A stretch of DNA of 20,182 nt, from NCBI GenBank assembly GCA_964342695.1, contig CAYFFV010000027.1, forward strand, positions 1 to 20,182, written 5' to 3'. The stretch is from CAYFFV01 sp964342695 (GTDB lineage: Bacteria > Acidobacteriota > Vicinamibacteria > Vicinamibacterales > UBA8438). Below are positions 1 through 6,635 of the stretch, in pieces. The position numbers and the translations under genes were made by a program. How positions within the stretch are numbered: the first letter of the stretch is position 1; each line of letters opens with the position of its first letter. Below the pieces are notes generated by a model. It was given only the letters and a program-made list of their open reading frames with translations. It ran no database searches and had not been told where the DNA came from.

Positions 1-390
1 GTGAGAGTTCATGTGATTGGAGTCGGAAGTTCCGCTGGGGGCCTTATACCAAACCCGCCGAGACGTAGATATGAACCGGAGCTTGAGGAGGTTCACTCGA
101 TTCTAGACCGAAAATCGCTTCGCGAAATAGCAGGCGAAGGTGGGGGGCAGTATTTTGAGTTGGGTGATCGGAGCGACCGTGCTATTGCTCTTGATATAAC
201 GTCGAGTGCGTATCGATCATCGCCGATAATTCAGACTACCCAAGAGAATAGCGATCTCTATTGGTTTTGGTTGTTAGGTGCGGGTGTTCTTTTCGTTGTA
301 GGACTAGTTTGGGTTAGAGAGAATCTATTTCTTATTCTGCAACTTGGGTTGGGACTCTTGGTCTTTCTCTTAATAAATGCGGGTGGGTAG
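1..390 (+). CDS. VWA-domain membrane protein, C-terminal part (5' end outside window)
   Basis: This is the last ~129 codons of a gene that begins outside the window; the GTG at position 1 is probably an internal Val codon, not a start. The visible part reads VHVIGVGSSAGG, then SLREIAGEGGGQYFEL, which matches the last strand and helix of a von Willebrand factor A domain as found in BatA/BatB-type proteins. Two hydrophobic stretches follow, at about residues 85-103 and 106-126, and the protein ends four residues later. C-terminal membrane anchoring is usual for Bat-type VWA proteins, which are linked to MoxR ATPases and envelope stress or metal-dependent complex assembly. The MIDAS motif lies upstream and cannot be checked. 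The VWA assignment is fairly safe; the exact subfamily is an inference. Confidence 0.7.
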   Translation: MRVHVIGVGSSAGGLIPNPPRRRYEPELEEVHSILDRKSLREIAGEGGGQYFELGDRSDRAIALDITSSAYRSSPIIQTTQENSDLYWFWLLGAGVLFVVGLVWVRENLFLILQLGLGLLVFLLINAGG

Positions 391-702
391 GTTTTGTTTG
401 AGAGAAATTTATTAATTGCTCTTGATTGGTCCAGGAAAATGTTTATGGATCTTTGGCGTACTTTGGATATCGATTTAAGACTAATACGCTAAAATACCTC
501 TACCGGCACCGATTCTCACGAACGGTGACTTGTGATCGAGGTAGACCGGGCGAGTTTTACTACTTTAATTGAGGAGGGCCTGATCATTGAGACAGGCACC
601 CAAGTCAACCACGCAGCCGACAGGAATTACTGGGAACGTGCGAGCAAGTCGCTCTGAAGACAGTCACGTTTCACTATCTTACTTGTCTCTAGGGAGCTGC
701 GT
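391..702 (+). other. Spacer before coaX with nested inverted repeats, possible leader RNA
   Basis: This 312-base gap has no recognisable gene. Its right half is richer in C than the neighbouring T-rich genes and contains several complementary segments. TCTACC (499-504) can pair with GGTAGA (540-545), enclosing CACCG (507-511) with CGGTG (523-527). GGGCCTG (576-582) can pair with CAGGCACC (593-600) leaving one bulged A. GACTTG (527-532) is complementary to CAAGTC at 601-606. TAAAAT at 490-495 could be a -10 element, but I see no good -35. A GGGAG Shine-Dalgarno sits just before coaX. The stems suggest a structured leader or small RNA, but pairing found by eye in 200 bases is weak evidence. I do not recognise a known RNA class. 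Confidence 0.35.
532..657 (+). CDS. Possible 41-residue small ORF, function unknown
   Basis: A GTG at 532 opens a 41-codon frame ending in TGA at 655-657. The protein contains segments such as IEVDRASFTTLIEEGL and NHAADRNYWERASKSL, which have a plausible protein-like residue mix. The same frame is open upstream from 493 except for one TGA at 526-528. There is no convincing Shine-Dalgarno before the GTG. Codons mostly end in C or G, unlike the T-rich third positions of coaX and the other neighbours. It could be a small protein, the 3' remnant of a lost gene, or chance reading of a structured RNA. I do not recognise the sequence. Confidence 0.2.
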   Translation: MIEVDRASFTTLIEEGLIIETGTQVNHAADRNYWERASKSL

Positions 703-1509
703 ATGATCCTTGCGCTTGATGTTGGTAATAATCAAATTTTTGGTGGAATTTTCAATGAGGGCGCGTTGGAATTTCGTTTTCGAAAGACTACGGACTCAGC
801 ACTTTCGTCTGATGAGCTCGGTCTTTTTCTTCGGAGTGTGCTTCGGGAGAATGGGAGGGATCCCTCTTGCGTTAAACAAATTGCATTGTGTTCGGTTGTT
901 CCCGAGGCGATTTACTCGTTACGAAGTTGTGGTCGCAAGTACTTTGAAATTGATCCATTTGTTCTGCAGGTGGGCGTCAAGACTGGACTTAAAATATGTT
1001 ATCGGAATCCGGTTGAGGTTGGTCCAGACCGGATTGCGAATTCGATCGGTGCAATGCATAGGTACCCGGATCAAAACTTAATTATCATTGATTTTGGGAC
1101 CGCCACGACATTTGATGTTGTAAGCGCAAATCGTGATTATTTGGGTGGCATTATCATGACTGGAATGCGAATCGCGATGGAGGCACTTGAGCGGGAGACT
1201 GCTAGACTTCCGACGGTTGAGATTGTCCCGACGACCACTCTTATAGGACGTTCAACCGTAGAAAGCATTCAGTCTGGTCTCTATTTTGGGAACCGAGCTG
1301 CGGTGCGTGCCCTGACGGATGACATACGACGTGATGCATTTCAAGGAGAGTCCGCAGTAGTGATTGGGACCGGAGGTCTTTCGAGGCTTTTTGAACACGA
1401 GACGATTTTTGACGTGCTTCTTCCGGATCTCGTTCTTGTTGGGTTAGAGCGTGCATTAGCTCTCAATGAGGGTGTGAGTCGTAGGTTGAGCGGGTCGACA
1501 TCTGAGTAG
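703..1509 (+). CDS. coaX: Type III pantothenate kinase
   Basis: CoaX catalyses the ATP-dependent phosphorylation of pantothenate, the first step of coenzyme A synthesis, in the cytosol. The 268-residue length is normal for the family. The acetate/sugar-kinase-like fold motifs are visible: the N-terminal phosphate loop (DVGNNQ, residues 6-11), the pantothenate/catalytic segment GPDRIANSIGA (107-117, catalytic Asp about 109) and IDFGTATTFD (129-138). GLYFGNRAA near 192-200 also fits. The first loop is slightly unusual: most homologues read DVGNT where this has DVGNN. The ATG is preceded by GGGAG at a good distance. Because this enzyme lacks homology to the CoaA kinases, the assignment rests on these motifs, which are clear. 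Confidence 0.95.
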   Translation: MILALDVGNNQIFGGIFNEGALEFRFRKTTDSALSSDELGLFLRSVLRENGRDPSCVKQIALCSVVPEAIYSLRSCGRKYFEIDPFVLQVGVKTGLKICYRNPVEVGPDRIANSIGAMHRYPDQNLIIIDFGTATTFDVVSANRDYLGGIIMTGMRIAMEALERETARLPTVEIVPTTTLIGRSTVESIQSGLYFGNRAAVRALTDDIRRDAFQGESAVVIGTGGLSRLFEHETIFDVLLPDLVLVGLERALALNEGVSRRLSGSTSE

Positions 1510-1552
1510 GAAAATAAGACCCTTGCTCTGGTAAGATTTCACTACGAGAGAT

Positions 1553-1629
<77 letters not shown>

Positions 1630-1659
1630 GTATCCAGTACAATAGCCTTGTTTTTTGTT

Positions 1660-1670
1660 GGGGGGAGGTG
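1660..1670 (+). promoter_or_regulatory. Strong ribosome binding site fixing the TTG start at 1675
   Basis: The G-rich run GGGGGGAGGTG contains GGAGG (1664-1668), six bases before TTG at 1675. This places translation initiation at that TTG rather than at the upstream in-frame TTG at 1648, which has no ribosome binding site and would run through the site itself. The resulting N-terminus begins directly with a signal peptide. Confidence 0.75.
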
Positions 1671-1674
1671 GAAT

Positions 1675-2700
1675 TTGAATATACGGAATAGTAGTCTATA
1701 CACAAAGAAGCTTTGTGGTTTTTTCTTTGCGATTATTGCTCTCTTGCCGGTGATTCTCCAGGCTGGTGGCAATCAGCCTGGCGAGATAAAGAAAACGGCT
1801 TGGGGCGATCCTGATATTCAAGGCATTTGGGAATACTGGACGTTTACTCCGCTCGAGCGCCCGGATGAAATGGGTAATCGTAGCGAGTTGTCGGATGAAG
1901 AGGCAGCTGCTGTGGCACAGGAGGGTGTCGATGCGGCTCGGGCGACCGATGCTGGGGCACAAGATGGGGATACAGGAGCGTACGGACAAGAGGTGTGGAC
2001 GGAACGTTCTAGAGCGGTAGCACTGAATCAACCATCGTTAATAGTGGACCCACTGAATGGCAAGATTCCGGCCTTTACGGCATCTGAAGAACGCAGGATT
2101 GCTCAACACGCAGCAGCGGGAGGTAGACCAGTGCGGACGCGAGCGGGAGGTATCGGCACCGACGGTCCAGAGGATCGCGGGCTTGCGGAGAGATGCATCT
2201 TGGGGTTCAGCACGGGACCTCCGTTGCTCCCAGCAGGCTATAACAATAACGTTCAAGTGTTTCAGGCGCCGGGCTATGTGGTATTGGTCATCGAAATGAT
2301 TCATGATGTTCGAATTATTCCTCTCGATGGCAGAGCCCATCTTCCCGCTAATGTAACGCAATGGCTAGGAGATGCGAGAGGGCGGTGGGAGGGAGAGACT
2401 CTCGTGGTTGAGACAACCAATTTTCCCGATTCGATAGGAAGTTTTAGTACAACAAGTGTGACTTGGGGCACGGGTGAAGATTTGACTTTAATTGAGAAAT
2501 TTACTCGACTGGATGACGATACACTTGAATATGAATTCACGGTAAATAATCCCAGTATTTTTGAGTCACCGTTTACCGCAAGATATCCGATGAATCGCAG
2601 CGATCTTCCTCTATATGAGTATGCGTGCCATGAGGGCAATTATGGCTTGATGAATATTTTGACGGGTGCACGAACGGAAGATGGAACCTTGACTCGGTAG
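1675..2700 (+). CDS. Secreted protein of unknown function, WGDPDIQGIW family
   Basis: From the TTG at 1675 the product is 341 residues. It starts with a charged N-terminus, a hydrophobic segment (about residues 13-29) and a likely signal-peptidase I site after LQA (30). The mature part opens with WGDPDIQGIW (43-52) followed by FTPLERP. Near the C-terminus come IIPLDGRAHLP, GRWEGETLVVETTNF and YEYACHEGNYGLMNIL. I recognise these blocks from a widespread family of uncharacterised exported proteins, especially numerous in Acidobacteriota and some Proteobacteria, but know no assigned function. No catalytic motif or lipobox is evident. It lies 45 bases after tRNA-Arg and is probably monocistronic. 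An imperfect hairpin follows the stop. Confidence 0.8.
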   Translation: MNIRNSSLYTKKLCGFFFAIIALLPVILQAGGNQPGEIKKTAWGDPDIQGIWEYWTFTPLERPDEMGNRSELSDEEAAAVAQEGVDAARATDAGAQDGDTGAYGQEVWTERSRAVALNQPSLIVDPLNGKIPAFTASEERRIAQHAAAGGRPVRTRAGGIGTDGPEDRGLAERCILGFSTGPPLLPAGYNNNVQVFQAPGYVVLVIEMIHDVRIIPLDGRAHLPANVTQWLGDARGRWEGETLVVETTNFPDSIGSFSTTSVTWGTGEDLTLIEKFTRLDDDTLEYEFTVNNPSIFESPFTARYPMNRSDLPLYEYACHEGNYGLMNILTGARTEDGTLTR

Positions 2701-2702
2701 AC

Positions 2703-2716
2703 GGTCTTAAAAGACC
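2703..2716 (+). terminator. Short inverted repeat after the secreted-protein gene, weak terminator candidate
   Basis: GGTCTT and AAGACC (2703-2708 and 2711-2716) form a perfect inverted repeat three bases after the stop codon at 2700. With a realistic four-base loop the stem is only five pairs. No T-run follows; the next bases are TGTCTGG. It could slow RNA decay or help termination, but is not a textbook intrinsic terminator. Confidence 0.25.
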
Positions 2717-2778
2717 TGTCTGGAAAAAGTATATAGAGTTGTATTAAGGTGGACGAAATAAGGATTGTGTGACGGCTT

Positions 2779-3522
2779 ATGCGAAGAGAAGAAAGACAAC
2801 ATCTAAAGGCAAATCCGCTAGCAAGGATTGTTGGGAGATGGCAGGACACCATTCGTTTGCATGCAGGAAGGTTTGTTGTTCTTCTTGTTGCTATTTTCGT
2901 GGTTCTGCTGGGGATTGGCGGATACGGCCTCTGGGGAAGTCGAGCGAATGATTTAGCCGGAGAGGCGCTCGCTGAAGCGCTTCAAGTCTTAAGGAGCGAG
3001 GTCGTTGCACCACCGACTGCAGAAACTGAGACAAATGTCGAATGGGTGCAACCTGAAGGGACTTATGTCTCGCAGGAGGAGAAATTCGAAGAGGCACTTA
3101 TCCGCTTGCAAGAGATAAGTGTTCTTTATGGTGGCTCGAGTGCCGGTGTGACTGCGCAGTATCAAGCTGCATCTGTTTTGATTCTGCTCGAACGGTTCGA
3201 CGAGGCAATTGAGCAGTTCAGAGGGGTTATCGATAGTGCTGGTTCAGATCTTTATGGAGGCATGGCCCGCTTGGGTCTCGCAGAAGCGTGCATTCTGAGT
3301 GAGCGTTATGACGAGGCCATTCAAATTTATGAGGATGAATCTGTCTCGTCTTCGACGACGGCTCCAACGGAAGCGATTCTTATGCGTTTGGCTTATGCGT
3401 ACGAGTTGGCTGGGCAAAAGGCTTTAGCTTTGGCGACTTACAATCGCGTGGTCGATGAATTTCCATTGTCTGTGTATTCCCGAGATGCGGCCGCTAAGTT
3501 AGAAATGCTCGAGATTGCCTAA
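2779..3522 (+). CDS. TPR-repeat single-pass membrane protein
   Basis: The 247-residue product has a basic cytoplasmic N-terminus, one transmembrane helix (about residues 31-52) and a periplasmic-type remainder. The C-terminal two thirds carry helical tandem repeats of tetratricopeptide type: segments around EEALIRLQEISVLYGGS, RFDEAIEQFRGVIDSAGS, RYDEAIQIYEDE and QKALALATYNRVVDEFP have the A-x-x-x-Y/F-x-x-x spacing. This layout resembles YfgM/TPR_21 proteins, which assist envelope protein biogenesis, but nothing specific confirms that role. ATG 2779 is chosen because the only upstream candidate in frame (GTG 2767) is followed at once by TGA. It ends 10 bases before the amidase gene and may be co-transcribed with it. 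Confidence 0.8.
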   Translation: MRREERQHLKANPLARIVGRWQDTIRLHAGRFVVLLVAIFVVLLGIGGYGLWGSRANDLAGEALAEALQVLRSEVVAPPTAETETNVEWVQPEGTYVSQEEKFEEALIRLQEISVLYGGSSAGVTAQYQAASVLILLERFDEAIEQFRGVIDSAGSDLYGGMARLGLAEACILSERYDEAIQIYEDESVSSSTTAPTEAILMRLAYAYELAGQKALALATYNRVVDEFPLSVYSRDAAAKLEMLEIA

Positions 3523-3532
3523 TTGGTAACCT

Positions 3533-4468
3533 GTGACGGTGAAAGCTGGCGCGGTCGCGACGATGTCAGGAACTGAGATCCCTACGAATCCCTTAGCTGA
3601 ACGTTTTCGAATAGCTCTAATACAAGTGAAGTGTGTTGAGGACGTTGAGATAAACCGCAAGAATACTGAGGTGAAAATCAGATCGGCTGCGCAGCACGGC
3701 GCCAAGATAGTCTGCCTGCAAGAGCTGTTTTCGACAGAGTATTTTTGTCAAACTCAAGATATTTCAACTTTTGATCTTGCAGAAGACTCAAGCGAAGGTG
3801 TCTCGGTTCAACATTGCAAGGCTTTAGCGAAAGAATTGGCTGTTGTTATCCTTGTTCCTGTGTTTGAAAAACGTGCTGCTGGTGTGTACTACAATACCGT
3901 TGTTGTTGTCGATACGACGGGTGAGCGTTTAGGTTGCTATAGAAAAATCCATATTCCTGATGACACTCATTTTCTTGAGAAATTTTATTTTTCTCCCGGC
4001 GATTTGGGCTATCAAGTGTTTGATACCTCAATTGCAAAGGTCGGCGTTCTGATCTGCTGGGATCAGTGGTTTCCTGAGGCTGCTAGATTGACGGCAATGG
4101 CGGGTGCCGAGGTTATTTTTTATCCTACCGCGATCGGATGGTTGCGAGAGGAGGCAAGTAAGAAAAGACAAGCTCAATTGGAAGCTTGGAAAATCATGCA
4201 TCAGAGTCATGCAGTTGCTAACGGAATCTACGTTGCTGCTGCTAACAGAGTTGGACGGGAAGGTGAGATTGACTTTTGGGGACATTCGTTTGTAGCTGAT
4301 CCCAGTGGTCAAATTATTTCGAAGGGATCCGGCTTACGGGAAGATATTGTTGTGGCTGACTGTGATAGACGTGAAATTGAAATTCAGCGACGTGAGTGGC
4401 CATTTTTACGAGATCGGCGAATCGACTCGTATTCGGCATTGGCCACTGAGTTTTGGTTGAAGAAGTAA
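3533..4468 (+). CDS. aguB: N-carbamoylputrescine amidase
   Basis: This carbon-nitrogen hydrolase converts N-carbamoylputrescine to putrescine, CO2 and ammonia, the last step of the agmatine route. Counting from GTG 3533 (311 residues), the nitrilase-superfamily triad is clear: Glu64 in LQELFSTEYF, Lys138 in YRKIHIPDD and Cys175 in LICWDQWFPE. YRKIHIPDDTHFLEKFYFSPGD (split here as two adjacent blocks) and AANRVGREG are typical of the plant/bacterial AguB type rather than of other nitrilases. The adjacent agmatine deiminase settles the role. The exact start is unsure: GTG 3533, GTG 3539 and ATG 3563 are all in frame, none with a strong Shine-Dalgarno, and the conserved domain only begins near residue 25 (RIALIQ). 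Confidence 0.93.
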   Translation: MTVKAGAVATMSGTEIPTNPLAERFRIALIQVKCVEDVEINRKNTEVKIRSAAQHGAKIVCLQELFSTEYFCQTQDISTFDLAEDSSEGVSVQHCKALAKELAVVILVPVFEKRAAGVYYNTVVVVDTTGERLGCYRKIHIPDDTHFLEKFYFSPGDLGYQVFDTSIAKVGVLICWDQWFPEAARLTAMAGAEVIFYPTAIGWLREEASKKRQAQLEAWKIMHQSHAVANGIYVAAANRVGREGEIDFWGHSFVADPSGQIISKGSGLREDIVVADCDRREIEIQRREWPFLRDRRIDSYSALATEFWLKK

Positions 4469-4501
4469 TGGAATTTTAGAGTTGGCAAGAAATCGAGATT
4501 C

Positions 4502-5599
4502 TTGATTGTGGAACGAGAACGTGAAAGATATTTTAAGCGTGCGGGTGATTTACGGTTGCCGGCGGAATGGGAACCGCATCGTTCGACGTGGCTTATTTGG
4601 CCGCATAATCCTAGGGATTGGGAAGTCAAGATGTCTTCCGTGCGCTGGGTCTTTTTAGAGATCATTCGACATTTAAGTGAGTCGGAGAAAGTATCGATTA
4701 TTTTTCAGTCCAAGGATAATCAAAGGAATGTCTGCAGACTTATCGAGAGAGTGGGTATTCAGAAGTCCCAGCTAGAAATGCACTGTGTTAAATCGGATCG
4801 CTCATGGGTTCGTGACACCGGGCCACTGATTGTGTGTAAAAAGACTGGATCGTCGCCAATAAAATTATTGGCCACCGATTGGCGGTTTAACGGTTGGGCG
4901 AGGTACAAAGCTTTTACAGACGACGACAAAGTTGCCCAGAAGATAAGTTTACTTGCGGGTATGGACAATTTTAGGGTCCAGCATCCCGAGGGCGGCGAAG
5001 TCGTTCTTGAGGGCGGAGCTGTTGACGTGAATGGTCAGGGGGATTTGCTGGCTACGGAGGAGTGTCTGCTCGGATCGCCTCAGCGTAGAAATCCTCGACT
5101 CGACAAGAAAGACATCGAAGTGCTTTTTAGGGATGTGCTCGGTGCTCAGCGCGTCTTATGGCTTGGGCAAGGAATCTGTGGAGACGACACGCATGGGCAT
5201 ATTGATGATGTTGCACGATTTGTGGCGCGTGACACTGTGGTTGCGGCGATTGAAACAGATTCAGCGGACGAGAACTACGAACGGTTACAGGATAATCTAA
5301 AACGCCTGAAAGTTATGAAAACATTGGCTGGGACCAAGCTTAAAATTGTGACTCTACCTATGCCGAAGCCACTCTATTTTAATAATATCCGCTTGCCAGC
5401 AAGTTATCTTAATTTCTACATTGCTAATCGAAAGGTATTGGTTCCAACCTTTAATGATGCAAGTGATCGTATTGCTCTGGTCACTCTGTCGAAACTATTT
5501 CCGAATCATCAGGTAATTGGTATTCATTCTGTTGATCTTGTGCTTGGCCTCGGGACAGTTCACTGTTTAACGATGCAAGAACCGTTATTGGCCAGTTAA
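4502..5599 (+). CDS. aguA: Agmatine deiminase
   Basis: The enzyme hydrolyses agmatine to N-carbamoylputrescine and ammonia, supplying the substrate for the amidase encoded 33 bases upstream. Counting from TTG 4502 (365 residues), family motifs appear in order: LPAEWEPHRSTWLIWPHN (19-36), WVRDTGP (102-108), EGGEVVLEGGA (163-173), the active-site block GDDTHGHIDD (227-236) and the catalytic cysteine in HCLTMQEP (Cys355). Homologues usually read GGGNxHC before that cysteine; this has LGLGTVHC, a mild change. TTG 4502 and GTG 4508 are both possible starts; neither has a good Shine-Dalgarno. The gene order amidase then deiminase indicates a small putrescine operon. Confidence 0.94.
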   Translation: MIVERERERYFKRAGDLRLPAEWEPHRSTWLIWPHNPRDWEVKMSSVRWVFLEIIRHLSESEKVSIIFQSKDNQRNVCRLIERVGIQKSQLEMHCVKSDRSWVRDTGPLIVCKKTGSSPIKLLATDWRFNGWARYKAFTDDDKVAQKISLLAGMDNFRVQHPEGGEVVLEGGAVDVNGQGDLLATEECLLGSPQRRNPRLDKKDIEVLFRDVLGAQRVLWLGQGICGDDTHGHIDDVARFVARDTVVAAIETDSADENYERLQDNLKRLKVMKTLAGTKLKIVTLPMPKPLYFNNIRLPASYLNFYIANRKVLVPTFNDASDRIALVTLSKLFPNHQVIGIHSVDLVLGLGTVHCLTMQEPLLAS

Positions 5600-5617
5600 G
5601 TTGTTAACGCAACTTTT
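5598..5617. terminator. Inverted repeat at the convergent aguA / DHS-like junction
   Basis: AAGTTG (5598-5603) and CAACTT (5610-5615) form a six-pair stem with a six-base loop, overlapping the stop codons of both convergent genes, which are only four bases apart. On the + strand it is followed by two further T residues, giving a TTTT run. The stem is A/T-rich, so it would be weak, but its position suits a shared two-way terminator. Confidence 0.35.
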
Positions 5618-6635
5618 CCCCATCGAGAGTGAATGTTTTCAATCGTCGATGGTCCGAGGGCTTCGGCGTGCTGCTTGCGAGAGCCGTAACGAGTATGGGG
5701 AGTGCAATCGTCGCGTCAGCGTTGACCGTTACATGTTTCGCGGCCCCGCGAATCTTGCCCCAGCTTTTTGCTTCGTTCAAACTTGATCCAGATGCGCCGC
5801 CATAATGAGGAACATCAGTGATAATTTGCAAGGCGTAGTGATGACCCTGAATCCTGGAATCGAGATATTCAGCCTGAACAGAAGCCTGATTGATAAAATT
5901 CTTAGGTGTCCCTCCACCGATGACAATAGATGCAGTCTTGTCCGCCATAATGACAAGCTCAGCTGATTCCTGCACGTCTCCAATCGTATCGATTAAACCG
6001 GAATCTACGTTTAATATGCGTCCCTGTGAAAGCCCCATTCCGATGGAGGAGTCGGCGATAGCTGGACAATAAATAGGCACGCGAGCCCTAAATGCGGCTG
6101 TGAGAATTCCAGGGCTTTTATATTCGCCCCAGAGACGTTCTCCGAGGCGGTAGAGATATTCTCGACTTGTGAACCGCCGAATTGGAAGCGAGGCGCTAAA
6201 GTCCGCGATCCATTCATCGTTGCGAATAAATTCTTGTTCATCGATTAGGGTGTCGTAGACTCTGTCTATCTTGTCTTGGCCAAGAATGGAATCATCAGCG
6301 TCAGGAGAGCCTATGAAATGGTGTCCACCACGTGTTTCGTGAAGATCGTGATAGAGGTTTGCTCCTGTCGAGACGACGCAATCGATGTATCGGTTTTCAA
6401 TTAAATGCCCAATTAGCAAACGAAGGCCGCCTGCGCTAAGAGCTCCCGCAAGGCCAAAAAAAATAAAGGTCTCATCATTTAACATCGTTTTCCATAATTG
6501 ATACGCCTTCGCAAGGTTTCGTCCCTGGAAGGAGATGTGCTCCATGCGAGATAAGGTTTCCTCGGTGGATAGTCCGGGTTCTACGAGGAATGGTTTGACA
6601 GGTTTTGTTAAGTGTGGCGAACGTGGTTTTTTCAT
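5604..6635 (-). CDS. Deoxyhypusine-synthase-like protein, probable homospermidine synthase type
   Basis: The 343-residue product belongs to the deoxyhypusine synthase fold family. Eukaryotic and archaeal members move an aminobutyl group from spermidine to a lysine of eIF5A. Bacteria lack eIF5A, and some DHS-like proteins have been proposed or shown to act on free polyamines, for example as homospermidine synthases. The catalytic lysine is conserved as Lys294 in SWGKIRGAAK, and the NAD-site segment STGANLYHDLHE (89-100) plus GGGTPKNF (240-247) and VNADATIALPIL (304-315) fit. Its ATG follows the mutS stop with no gap, so the two are probably translationally coupled. The convergent putrescine genes supply a plausible substrate. 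Family membership is firm; the reaction is an inference. Confidence 0.85.
   Translation of the reverse strand: MKKPRSPHLTKPVKPFLVEPGLSTEETLSRMEHISFQGRNLAKAYQLWKTMLNDETFIFFGLAGALSAGGLRLLIGHLIENRYIDCVVSTGANLYHDLHETRGGHHFIGSPDADDSILGQDKIDRVYDTLIDEQEFIRNDEWIADFSASLPIRRFTSREYLYRLGERLWGEYKSPGILTAAFRARVPIYCPAIADSSIGMGLSQGRILNVDSGLIDTIGDVQESAELVIMADKTASIVIGGGTPKNFINQASVQAEYLDSRIQGHHYALQIITDVPHYGGASGSSLNEAKSWGKIRGAAKHVTVNADATIALPILVTALASSTPKPSDHRRLKTFTLDGEKLR

Noticed and set aside
497..700. 6S RNA, tmRNA or RNase P RNA in the spacer before coaX
   Set aside because: The two ends of the region are not complementary as needed for 6S RNA, and neither a tmRNA tag and tRNA-like end nor the conserved RNase P blocks are present.
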